From Aristolochia californica (taxonomy: Eukaryota; Streptophyta; Magnoliopsida; Piperales; Aristolochiaceae): a stretch of 64,000 nt of DNA. The DNA is taken from assembly GCA_029961685.1 (NCBI GenBank), contig JARWKL010000007.1, forward strand, positions 12,485,406 to 12,549,405, written 5' to 3'. Numbering within the stretch: the first letter of the stretch is position 1; every line of letters starts with the position of its first letter. The position numbers were made by a program, and so were the translations under genes. Of this stretch, positions 1 through 11,700 are shown piece by piece. The notes beneath the pieces were generated by a model, which did no database searches, was not told the origin of the DNA, and saw nothing but the letters and a program-made list of their open reading frames with translations.

Positions 1-2763
1 ATGAAATATAGAAAGTAAAATGAAATATAGAAATATAGATTAAATAATGAAAGTAAAATGAAATACTAAAAGAAGAATGAAATATAGAAATTTAAAATTT
101 AATATATAAAGAAAAAATAAATATAAAAATAAATATGAAATATAGAAAAAAGGTTGAAATTTAGAAAGTAAAATGAAATATAGAATGAAAGACGAAATAT
201 AAAAAATGAAATGAAATATAGGAAGAAAGATGAAATATAGAAAGAAAGATGAAATATAGAAAGTAAAATGAAATATAGAAAGAAAAATGAAATATAGAAT
301 GAAAGATAAAATATAGAAAGTAAAATAAAATATAGAAAGAAAGATGAAATATAGAAGATAAAATGAAATATAGGAAGAAAGATGAATTATAGAAAGAAAG
401 ATGAAATATAGAAAGTAAAATGAAATATAGAAAGAAAGAAGAAATATAGAAAGAAAGTTAAAATATAGAAAGTAAAATGAAATACAAAAAAAAAAAGCTG
501 AAATATAGAAAGTAAAATAAAATATAGAAAGAAAAATAATTTATAGAAAGTTAAATGAAATATACAAAGAAAGATAAAATATAGAAAGTAAAATGAAATA
601 GAGAAAGTAAGATGATCTGTAGAAAGTAAAATTAAATATAGAAAGAAATATGAAATATAGAAAATAAAATAAAATATAGAAAGAAAGATGAAAAATAGAA
701 AGTAAAATGAAATATTGAAATAAAGATGAAATATAGAAGTAAAATAAAATATAGAAAGAAAGATGAAATATAGAAAGTAAAATGAAATATAGAAAGAAAG
801 ATGAAATACATAAAGAAAGATGAAATATATACAAAGTAAAATGAAATAAAGTAAGAAAGGTGAAATATAGAAAGTAAAATGAAATATAGAAATATAGATG
901 AAATAATGAAAGTAAAATAAAATACTAAAAGAAGGATGAAATATAGGAATTTAAAATTTAATATATAAAGAAAAAATAAATATAAAAAGAAATATGAAAT
1001 ATAGAAAAAAGGTTGAAATATAGAAAGTAAAATGAAATATAAAATGAAAGACGAAATATAAAAAAAGAAATGAAATATAGGAAGAAAGAAGAAATATAGA
1101 AAGTTACATTAAATATAGAAAGAAAGATGAAATATAGAAAGTAAAATGAAATATAGAAAGAAAAATTAAATATAGAATGAAAGATAAAATATTGAAAGTA
1201 AAATAAAATATAGAAAGAAAGATGAAATATAGAAGATAAAATGCAATATAGGAAGAAAGGTGAATTATAGAAAGAAAGATGAAATATAGAAATTAAAATG
1301 AAATAAAGAAAGAAACAAGAAATATAGAACGAAAAATAAAATATAGATAATAAATTTAAAACAAAAAAAAAAGATGAAATATAGAAAGTAAAATAAAATA
1401 TAGATAGAAAAATGATATATAGAAAGTAAAATAAAATATAGAAAGAAAAATGATATATAGAAAGTTAAATAAAATATAGAAAGAAAGAAAAATTATAGAA
1501 AGTTAAATGAAATATAGAAAGTAAGATGATCTGTAGAAAGTAAAATTAAATATAGAAAGAAATATGAAATATAGAAAATAAAATAAAATATAGAAAGAAA
1601 GATGAAATATAGAAAGTAAAATGAAATATAGAAATAAAGATGAAATATAGAAAGTAAAATAAAATATAGAAAGAAAGATGAAATATAGACAGTAAAATGA
1701 AATATAGTAAGAAAAATTTTATATAGAAAGTAACATGAAATAAATAAAGAAAGATGAAATATAGAAAGTAAAATGAAATATAGCAAGAAAGATGAAATGC
1801 ATAAAGAAAGATGAAATATAGTAAGAAAGATGAAATACAGAAAGTAAAATGAAATATAGAAATATAGATGAAATAATGAAAGTAAAATGAAATACTAAAA
1901 GAAGGATGAAATATAGAAATTTAAAATTTAATATATAAAGAAAAAAGATATATAAAAAGAAATATGAAATATAGAAAAAAGTTTGAAATATAGAAAGTAA
2001 AATGAAATATAGAATAAAAGACGAAATATACAAAAAGAAATGAAATATAGGAAGAAAGATGAAATATAGAAAGTTACATGAAATATAGAAAGAAAGATGA
2101 AATATAGAAAGTAAAATGATATATAGAAAGAAAAATGAAATATAAAATGAAAGATAAAATATTGAAAGTAAAATAAAATATAGAAAGAAAGATGAAATAT
2201 AGAAGATAAAATGAAATATAGCAAGAAAGGTGATTTATAGAACGAAAAATAAAATATGGAAAATAAAATAAAATGAAGAAAGAAAGATGAAATATAGAAA
2301 CTAAAATGAAATATAGAAAGAAAGATGCAATATAGAAAGTAAAATGAAATATAGAAAGAAAGATGAATTATAGAAAGAAAGATGAAATATAGAAAGTAAA
2401 ATGAAATATAGAAAGAAAGAAGAAATATAGAACGAAAGATAAAATATAGAAAGTAAAATAAAATACAAAAGAAAAGATGAAATATAGAAAGTAAAATAAA
2501 ATATAGAAAGAAAAATAATTTATAGAAAGTTAAATGAAATATAGAAAGAAAGATAAAATATAGAAAATAAAATGAAACAGTGAAAGTAAGATGATCTGTA
2601 GAGAGTAAAATTAAATATAGAAAGAAATATGAAATATAGAAAATAAAATAAAATATAGAAAGAACGATGAAAAATAGAAAGTAAAATAAAATATAGAAAG
2701 AAAGATGAAATACATAAAGAAAGATGAAATATATACAAAGTAAAATGAAATAAAGTAAGAAAG
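1..2763 (+). repeat. Family 1 higher-order repeat, copy 1
   Basis: This copy runs from the atgaaatatag at base 1 to the same point at 2764. It contains three sub-blocks, each opened by an aaatatagat variant at 31, 890 and 1860 (the next is at 2794), so sub-block lengths are 859, 970 and 934 bp. Compared with copies 2 and 3 it lacks one 19-bp monomer near 230-250, the one carrying gttacatg. It has c rather than g in the atgcaatata variant near 1242. An 11-A run follows at about 486-496. The start at base 1 is the window edge, so the true unit boundary is arbitrary. Confidence 0.88.
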
Positions 2764-5505
2764 ATGAAATATAGAAAGTAAAATGAAATATAGAAATATA
2801 GATTAAATAATGAAAGTAAAATGAAATACTAAAAGAAGAATGAAATATAGAAATTTAAAATTTAATATATAAAGAAAAAATAAATATAAAAATAAATATG
2901 AAATATAGAAAAAAGGTTAAAATTTAGAAAGTAAAATGAAATATAGAATGAAAGACGAAATATAAAAAATGAAATGAAATATAGGAAGAAAGATGAAATA
3001 TAGAAAGTTACATGAAATATAGAAAGAAAGATGAAATATAGAAAGTAAAATGAAATATAGAAAGAAAAATGAAATATAGAATGAAAGATAAAATATAGAA
3101 AGTAAAATAAAATATAGAAAGAAAGATGAAATATAGAAGATAAAATGAAATATAGGAAGAAAGATGAATTATAGAAAGAAAGATGAAATATAGAAAGTAA
3201 AATGAAATATAGAAAGAAAGAAGAAATATAGAAAGAAAGTTAAAATATAGAAAGTAAAATGAAATACAAAAAAAAAAGCTGAAATATAGAAAGTAAAATA
3301 AAATATAGAAAGAAAAATAATTTATAGAAAGTTAAATGAAATATACAAAGAAAGATAAAATATAGAAAGTAAAATGAAATAGAGAAAGTAAGATGATCTG
3401 TAGAAAGTAAAATTAAATATAGAAAGAAATATGAAATATAGAAAATAAAATAAAATATAGAAAGAAAGATGAAAAATAGAAAGTAAAATGAAATATTGAA
3501 ATAAAGATGAAATATAGAAGTAAAATAAAATATAGAAAGAAAGATGAAATATAGAAAGTAAAATGAAATATAGAAAGAAAGATGAAATACATAAAGAAAG
3601 ATGAAATATATACAAAGTAAAATGAAATAAAGTAAGAAAGGTGAAATATAGAAAGTAAAATGAAATATAGAAATATAGATGAAATAATGAAAGTAAAATA
3701 AAATACTAAAAGAAGGATGAAATATAGGAATTTAAAATTTAATATATAAAGAAAAAATAAATATAAAAAGAAATATGAAATATAGAAAAAAGGTTGAAAT
3801 ATAGAAAGTAAAATGAAATATAGAATGAAAGACGAAATATAAAAAAAGAAATGAAATATAGGAAGAAAGAAGAAATATAGAAAGTTACATTAAATATAGA
3901 AAGAAAGATGAAATATAGAAAGTAAAATGAAATATAGAAAGAAAAATTAAGTATAGAATGAAAGATAAAATATTGAAAGTAAAATAAAATATAGAAAGAA
4001 AGATGAAATATAGAAGATAAAATGGAATATAGGAAGAAAGGTGAATTATAGAAAGAAAGATGAAATATAGAAATTAAAATGAAATAAAGAAAGAAACAAG
4101 AAATATAGAACGAAAAATAAAATATAGATAATAAATTTAAAACAAAAAAAAAGATGAAATATAGAAAGTAAAATAAAATATAGAAAGAAAAATGATATAT
4201 AGAAAGTTAAATAAAATATAGAAAGAAAGAAAAATTATAGAAAGTTAAATGAAATATAGAAAGTAAGATGATCTGTAGAAAGTAAAATTAAATATAGAAA
4301 GAAATATGAAATATAGAAAATAAAATAAAATATAGAAAGAAAGATGAAATATAGAAAGTAAAATGAAATATAGAAATAAAGATGAAATATAGAAAGTAAA
4401 ATAAAATATAGAAAGAAAGATGAAATATAGACAGTAAAATGAAATATAGTAAGAAAAATTTTATATAGAAAGTAACATGAAATAAATAAAGAAAGATGAA
4501 ATATAGAAAGTAAAATGAAATATAGCAAGAAAGATGAAATGCATAAAGAAAGATGAAATATAGTAAGAAAGATGAAATACAGAAAGTAAAATGAAATATA
4601 GAAATATAGATGAAATAATGAAAGTAAAATGAAATACTAAAAGAAGGATGAAATATAGAAATTTAAAATTTAATATATAAAGAAAAAAGATATATAAAAA
4701 GAAATATGAAATATAGAAAAAAGTTTGAAATATAGAAAGTAAAATGAAATATAGAATAAAAGACGAAATATACAAAAAGAAATGAAATATAGGAAGAAAG
4801 ATGAAATATAGAAAGTTACATGAAATATAGAAAGAAAGATGAAATATAGAAAGTAAAATGATATATAGAAAGAAAAATGAAATATAAAATGAAAGATAAA
4901 ATATTGAAAGTAAAATAAAATATAGAAAGAAAGATGAAATATAGAAGATAAAATGAAATATAGCAAGAAAGGTGATTTATAGAACGAAAAATAAAATATG
5001 GAAAATAAAATAAAATGAAGAAAGAAAGATGAAATATAGAAACTAAAATGAAATATAGAAAGAAAGATGCAATATAGAAAGTAAAATGAAATATAGAAAG
5101 AAAGATGAATTATAGAAAGAAAGATGAAATATAGAAAGTAAAATGAAATATAGAAAGAAAGAAGAAATATAGAACGAAAGATAAAATATAGAAAGTAAAA
5201 TAAAATACAAAAGAAAAGATGAAATATAGAAAGTAAAATAAAATATAGAAAGAAAAATAATTTATAGAAAGTTAAATGAAATATAGAAAGAAAGATAAAA
5301 TATAGAAAATAAAATGAAACAGTGAAAGTAAGATGATCTGTAGAGAGTAAAATTAAATATAGAAAGAAATATGAAATATAGAAAATAAAATAAAATATAG
5401 AAAGAACGATGAAAAATAGAAAGTAAAATAAAATATAGAAAGAAAGATGAAATACATAAAGAAAGATGAAATATATACAAAGTAAAATGAAATAAAGTAA
5501 GAAAG
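2764..5505 (+). repeat. Family 1 higher-order repeat, copy 2
   Basis: This is a near-identical copy of 1-2763, and reading by eye shows only scattered single-base differences. It lacks one 38-bp dimer that is present near 1403-1440 of copy 1 and near 6925-6962 of copy 3. That loss explains why marker spacing alternates between 2742 and 2781 bp. Its A run is 10 bases (near 3268) rather than 11. It shares the atggaatata and attaagtata variants with copy 3 but not with copy 1, so copies 2 and 3 look most closely related. Confidence 0.88.
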
Positions 5506-7889
5506 ATGAAATATAGAAAGTAAAATAAAATATAGAAATATAGATTAAATAATGAAAGTAAAATGAAATACTAAAAGAAGAATGAAATATAGAAATTTAA
5601 AATTTAATATATAAAGAAAAAATAAATATAAAAATAAATATGAAATATAGAAAAAAGGTTGAAATTTAGAAAGTAAAATGAAATATAGAATGAAAGACGA
5701 AATATAAAAAATGAAATGAAATATAGGAAGAAAGATGAAATATAGAAAGTTACATGAAATATAGAAAGAAAGATGAAATATAGAAAGTAAAATGAAATAT
5801 AGAAAGAAAAATGAAATATAGAATGAAAGATAAAATATAGAAAGTAAAATAAAATATAGAAAGAAAGATGAAATATAGAAGATAAAATGAAATATAGGAA
5901 GAAAGATGAATTATAGAAAGAAAGATGAAATATAGAAAGTAAAATGAAATATAGAAAGAAAGAAGAAATATAGAAAGAAAGTTAAAATATAGAAAGTAAA
6001 ATGAAATACAAAAAAAAAAAGCTGAAATATAGAAAGTAAAATAAAATATAGAAAGAAAAATAATTTATAGAAAGTTAAATGAAATATACAAAGAAAGATA
6101 AAATATAGAAAGTAAAATGAAATAGAGAAAGTAAGATGATCTGTAGAAAGTAAAATTAAATATAGAAAGAAATATGAAATATAGAAAATAAAATAAAATA
6201 TAGAAAGAAAGATGAAAAATAGAAAGTAAAATGAAATATTGAAATAAAGATGAAATATAGAAGTAAAATAAAATATAGAAAGAAAGATGAAATATAGAAA
6301 GTAAAATGAAATATAGAAAGAAAGATGAAATACATAAAGAAAGATGAAATATATACAAAGTAAAATGAAATAAAGTAAGAAAGGTGAAATATAGAAAGTA
6401 AAATGAAATATAGAAATATAGATGAAATAATGAAAGTAAAATAAAATACTAAAAGAAGGATGAAATATAGGAATTTAAAATTTAATATATAAAGAAAAAA
6501 TAAATATAAAAAGAAATATGAAATATAGAAAAAAGGTTGAAATATAGAAAGTAAAATGAAATATAGAATGAAAGACGAAATATAAAAAAAGAAATGAAAT
6601 ATAGGAAGAAAGAAGAAATATAGAAAGTTACATTAAATATAGAAAGAAAGATGAAATATAGAAAGTAAAATGAAATATAGAAAGAAAAATTAAGTATAGA
6701 ATGAAAGATAAAATATTGAAAGTAAAATAAAATATAGAAAGAAAGATGAAATATAGAAGATAAAATGGAATATAGGAAGAAAGGTGAATTATAGAAAGAA
6801 AGATGAAATATAGAAATTAAAATGAAATAAAGAAAGAAACAAGAAATATAGAACGAAAAATAAAATATAGATAATAAATTTAAAACAAAAAAAAAGATGA
6901 AATATAGAAAGTAAAATAAAATATAGATAGAAAAATGATATATAGAAAGTAAAATAAAATATAGAAAGAAAAATGATATATAGAAAGTTAAATAAAATAT
7001 AGAAAGAAAGAAAAATTATAGAAAGTTAAATGAAATATAGAAAGTAAGATGATCTGTAGAAAGTAAAATTAAATATAGAAAGAAATATGAAATATAGAAA
7101 ATAAAATAAAATATAGAAAGAAAGATGAAATATAGAAAGTAAAATGAAATATAGAAATAAAGATGAAATATAGAAAGTAAAATAAAATATAGAAAGAAAG
7201 ATGAAATATAGACAGTAAAATGAAATATAGTAAGAAAAATTTTATATAGAAAGTAACATGAAATAAATAAAGAAAGATGAAATATAGAAAGTAAAATGAA
7301 ATATAGCAAGAAAGATGAAATGCATAAAGAAAGATGAAATATAGTAAGAAAGATGAAATACAGAAAGTAAAATGAAATATAGAAATATAGATGAAATAAT
7401 GAAAGTAAAATGAAATACTAAAAGAAGGATGAAATATAGAAATTTAAAATTTAATATATAAAGAAAAAAGATATATAAAAAGAAATATGAAATATAGAAA
7501 AAAGTTTGAAATATAGAAAGTAAAATGAAATATAGAATAAAAGACGAAATATACAAAAAGAAATGAAATATAGGAAGAAAGATGAAATATAGAAAGTTAC
7601 ATGAAATATAGAAAGAAAGATGAAATATAGAAAGTAAAATGATATATAGAAAGAAAAATGAAATATAAAATGAAAGATAAAATATTGAAAGTAAAATAAA
7701 ATATAGAAAGAAAGATGAAATATAGAAGATAAAATGAAATATAGCAAGAAAGGTGATTTATAGAACGAAAAATAAAATATGGAAAATAAAATAAAATGAA
7801 GAAAGAAAGATGAAATATAGAAACTAAAATGAAATATAGAAAGAAAGATGCAATATAGAAAGTAAAATGAAATATAGAAAGAAAGATGA
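5506..7889 (+). repeat. Family 1 higher-order repeat, copy 3 (3' truncated)
   Basis: This copy follows copy 2 directly and matches it closely for about 2.38 kb. It then departs near 7889, where copies 1 and 2 continue with gatgaattatagaaag and this copy continues with gatgaaatataaaaag. The last part of the unit (equivalent to about 2384-2763 of copy 1) is missing. The break falls within the 19-bp rhythm, as expected for unequal exchange between related monomers rather than insertion of foreign DNA. Confidence 0.85.
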
Positions 7890-8370
7890 AATATAAAAAG
7901 TAAAATGAAATTTATAAAGAAAGATGAAATATAGAAAGTAAAATAAAATATAGTAAAAAAAATGATGTATAGAAAGTAACATGAAATAAAGAAAGAAAGA
8001 TGAAATATAGAAAGTGAAATGAAATATGGAAAGAAAGATGAAATAGAAAAAGTAAAATGAAATATAGAAAGAAAGATGAAATATAAAAGTAAAATGAAAT
8101 TTATAAAGAAAGATGAAATATAAAAGTGAAATGAAATTTATAAAAAAAGATGAAATATAGAAAGTAAAATAAAATATTGTAAAAAAAATGATGTATAGAA
8201 AGTAACATGAATTAAAGAAAGAAAGGTGAAAAATAAAACGTAAAATGAAATATAAAAAGAAGGTTAAAATAAAGAAAGTAAAATGAAATATAGAAAGAAA
8301 TATGAAACATAGAAAGTAAAAAGAAATATATAAAGAAAGATGAAATATAGAAAGTAAAATGTAATATAGA

Positions 8371-8664
8371 AAAAAAATGAAATAAAAAAAATGAAATATT
8401 GAAAGAAAGATGAAATTATAGAAAGAAAGATGAATTATAGAAAGGAAAATGAAATATCGAAGGAAGTTGAAATATAAAAAGAAAAATGAAAAATAGAAAG
8501 TAAGATGAAAAATAGAAAAAAAAATGAAATAAAAAAAATGAAATATTGAAAGAAAGATGAAATTATAGAAAGAAAGATGAATTATAGAAAGGAAAATGAA
8601 ATATAGAAGGAAGTTGAAATATAAAAAGAAAAATGAAAAATAGAAAGTAAGATGAAAAATAGAA
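8371..8664 (+). repeat. 147-bp tandem duplication
   Basis: Two adjacent copies (about 8371-8517 and 8518-8664) share the same ordered variants: an aaaaaaaatgaaatattg monomer, gaaattatag, gaattatag, an aggaagttg monomer (8461 and 8608) and a closing gaaaaatag. The offset is 147 bp at both the first and the last marker. This is not a whole multiple of 19, so the duplicated segment includes monomers of altered length. The copies differ by a few bases, for example atatcga against ataga. Confidence 0.75.
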
Positions 8665-8715
8665 AGAAAAATAAAATATAGAAAGAAAGATGAAATATAG
8701 AAAGTAAAATGAAAT

Positions 8716-11700
8716 ACCGAAAGAAAGTTTAAATATAGAAAGTAAAATGAAATTTAGAAAGAAAGATGAAATATAGAAAGTAAAATAAAATATAAAAAGA
8801 AGGTTGAAATGAAGAAAGTAAAATGAAATATAGAATGAAATATGAAATATAGAAAGTAAAAAGAAATATATAAAGAAAGATGAAATGTAGAAAGTAAAAT
8901 GTAATATAGAAAGAAAAATGAAATAAAAAAAATAAAATATAGAAAGAAAAAGGAAATATGGAAAGAAAGATGAATTATAGAAAGAAAGATGAATTATAGA
9001 AAGGAAAATGAAATATAGAAAGTAAAATAAAAAATAGAAAGTAAGATGAAAAATAGAAAGTAAAATAAAATATAGAAAGAAAGATGGAATATAGAAACTA
9101 AAATGAAATACAGAAAGAAAGATTAAATATAGAAAGTAAAATGAAATTTAGAAAGAAAGATGACATATAGAAAGTAAAATAAAATATAGAAAGAAGGTTA
9201 AGATAAAGAAAGTAAAATGAAATATAGAATGAAATATGAAATATAGAAAGTAAAAAGAAATATATAAAGAAAGATGAAATGTAGAAAGTAAAATGTAATA
9301 TAGAAAGAAAGATGAAATAAAAAAATAAAATATTGAAAGAAAAAGGAAATATGGAAAAAAAGATGAATTATAGAAAGAAAGATGAATTATAGAAAGGAAA
9401 ATGAAATATAAAAAGAAGTTGAAATATTGAAAGTAAAATGAAAAATAGAAAGTAAGATGAAAAATAGAAAGTAAAATAAAATATAGAAAGAAAGATGAAA
9501 TATAGAAACTAAAATGAAATACAGAAAGAAAGATTAAAGATAGAAAGTAAAATGAAATTTAGAAAGAACGATGACATATAGAAAGTAAAATAAAATATAG
9601 AAAGAAGTTTAAAATAAAGAAAGTAAAATGAAATATGAAATATAGAAAGTAAAATGAAATATAAAAAGAAATATGAAATATAGAAAGTAAAATCAATAAT
9701 ATAAGGTAAGATGAAAAATAGAAAGTAAGATAAAATATAGAAAGTGAGATGAAATATAGAAAGTAAAATAAAATAAAGAAAGAAAGATGAATTATAAAAA
9801 GTAAAATGACATACAGAAAGAATGATGAAGTATAGAAAGGAAAATAAAATATAGAATGCAAAATGAAATATAGTAAGAAAAACGATATATAGAAAGTAAC
9901 ATGAAATAAAGAAAGAAAGATGTAATATAGAAACTAAAATGAAATATAAAAAGAAAGATGAAATATAGAAAGTAAAATAAAATATAGAAAGAAAGATGAA
10001 ATATAGAAACTAAAATGAAATACAGAAAGAAAGATTAAAGATAGAAAGTAAAATGAAATTTAGAAAGAACGATGACATATAGAAAGTAAAATAAAATATA
10101 GAAAGAAGTTTAAAATAAAGAAAGTAAAATGAAATATGAAATATAGAAAGTAAAATGAAATATAAAAAGAAATATGAAATATAGAAAGTAAAATGAATAA
10201 TATAAGGTAAGATGAAAAATAGAAAGTAAGATAAAATATAGAAAGTGAGATGAAATATAGAAAGTAAAATAAAATAAAGAAAGAAAGATGAATTATAAAA
10301 AGTAAAATGAAATACAGAAAGAATGATGAAGTATAGAAAGGAAAATAAAATATAGAATACAAAATGAAATATAGTAAGAAAAACGATATATAGAAAGTAA
10401 CATGAAATAAAGAAAGAAAGATGAAATATAGAAACTAAAATGAAATATAGAAAGAAAGATGAAATATAGAAAGTGAAATGAAATATAGAAAGAAAGATGA
10501 AATAGAGAAAGTAAAATGAAATATAGAAAGAAAGATGAAATATAAAAAGTAAAATGAAATTTATAAAGAAAGATGAAATATAGAAAGTAAAATAAAATAT
10601 AGTAAAAAAAATGATGTATAGAAAGTAACATGAATTAAAGAAAGAAAGGAGAAAAATAAAACGTAAAATGAAATATAAAAAGAAGGTTAAAATAAAGAAA
10701 GTAAAATGAAATGTAGAAAGAAATATGAAACATAGAAAGTAAAAAGAAATATATAAAGAAAGATGAAATATAGATAGTAAAATGTAATATAGAAAGAAAA
10801 AAATGAAATATTGAAAGAAAAAGGAAATATGGAAAGAAAGATGAATTATAGAAAGGAAAATGAAATATAGAAAGAATTTGAAATATAGAAAGTGAGATGA
10901 AATATAGAAAGTAAAATAAAATAAAGAAAGAAAGATGAAATATAGAAAGTAAAATAAAATATAGAAAGAATGATGAAGTATAGAAAGTAAAATAAAATAT
11001 AGAATGTAACATGAAATATAGTAAGAGAAACGATATATAGAAAGTAACATGAAATGAAGAAAGAAAGATCAAATATAGAAACTAAAATGAAATATAGAAA
11101 GAAAGATGAAATATAGAAAGTGAAATGAAATATAGAAAGAGAGATAAAATATAGAAAGTAAAAAGAAATAGAGAAAGAAAGATAAAATATAAAAAGTAAA
11201 ATGAAAGTTATAAAGAAAGAAGAAATATAGAAAGTAAAATAAAATATAGTTAAAAAAATGATGTATAGAAAGTAACATGAATTAAAGAAAGAAAGATGAA
11301 AAATAGAAAGTTAAATGAAAGATAGAAAGAAGGTTAAAATAAAGAAAGTAAAATGAAATATAGAAAGAAATATGAAACATAGAAAGTAAAAAAGAAATAT
11401 ATAAAGAAAGATGAAATATAGAAAGTAAAATAAAATATAGTAAAAAAATGATGTATAGAAAGTAACATGAATTAATGAAAGAAAGATGAAAAATAGAAAG
11501 TAAAATAAAATATAGAAAGAAGGTTCAAATAAAGAAACTAAAATGAAATATAGAAAGAAAGATGAAATATAGAAAGTGAAATGAAATATAGAAAGAAAGA
11601 TGAAATGTAGAAAGTAAAATGAATTATAGGAAGAAAGATGAAATATAAAAGTAAAATGAAATTTATAAAGAAAGATGAAATATAAAAGTGAAATGAAATT

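Larger units (their letters stand above)
1..7889 (+). repeat. Family 1 satellite domain (2.75 kb higher-order repeat, about 2.9 copies)
   Basis: This domain carries variant monomers that are absent from the neighbouring family 2. One is an AAATTTAAAATTT element (near 88, 948, 1917, 2853, 3731, 4660, 5596, 6474 and 7440). Another is gatgatctgtag (611, 1525, 2590, 3392, 4267 and later). A third is gaaagacgaaatata. Their order repeats every 2742-2781 bp. The domain ends inside copy 3 near 7889, where the sequence switches to family 2 monomers without losing the monomer rhythm. The left end lies outside the window. Confidence 0.9.

Noticed and set aside
88..113. AAATTTAAAATTT with aatatataaag as a TATA-type promoter or replication origin
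   Set aside because: AT richness is universal here. Without transcription or origin data, and with no gene downstream, a promoter or origin call is unsupported; it is kept only as a family marker.
481..500. A11 run followed by gctg as a poly(A) tail of a retroelement
   Set aside because: It is a variant monomer repeated at the same place in each 2.75 kb unit (A10-A11). No retroelement body or target-site duplication adjoins it.
541..834. Identical 97-codon minus-strand frames at 541-834, 3322-3615 and 6065-6358, looking like a conserved gene family
   Set aside because: They are the same piece of the 2.75 kb higher-order repeat in three copies. Conservation extends equally over the whole unit in all frames.
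5506..7889. Gene conversion between the three family 1 copies from conflicting variants
   Set aside because: With only three copies, all differences can be explained as private changes of copy 1 or copy 2, so no true conflict can be shown.
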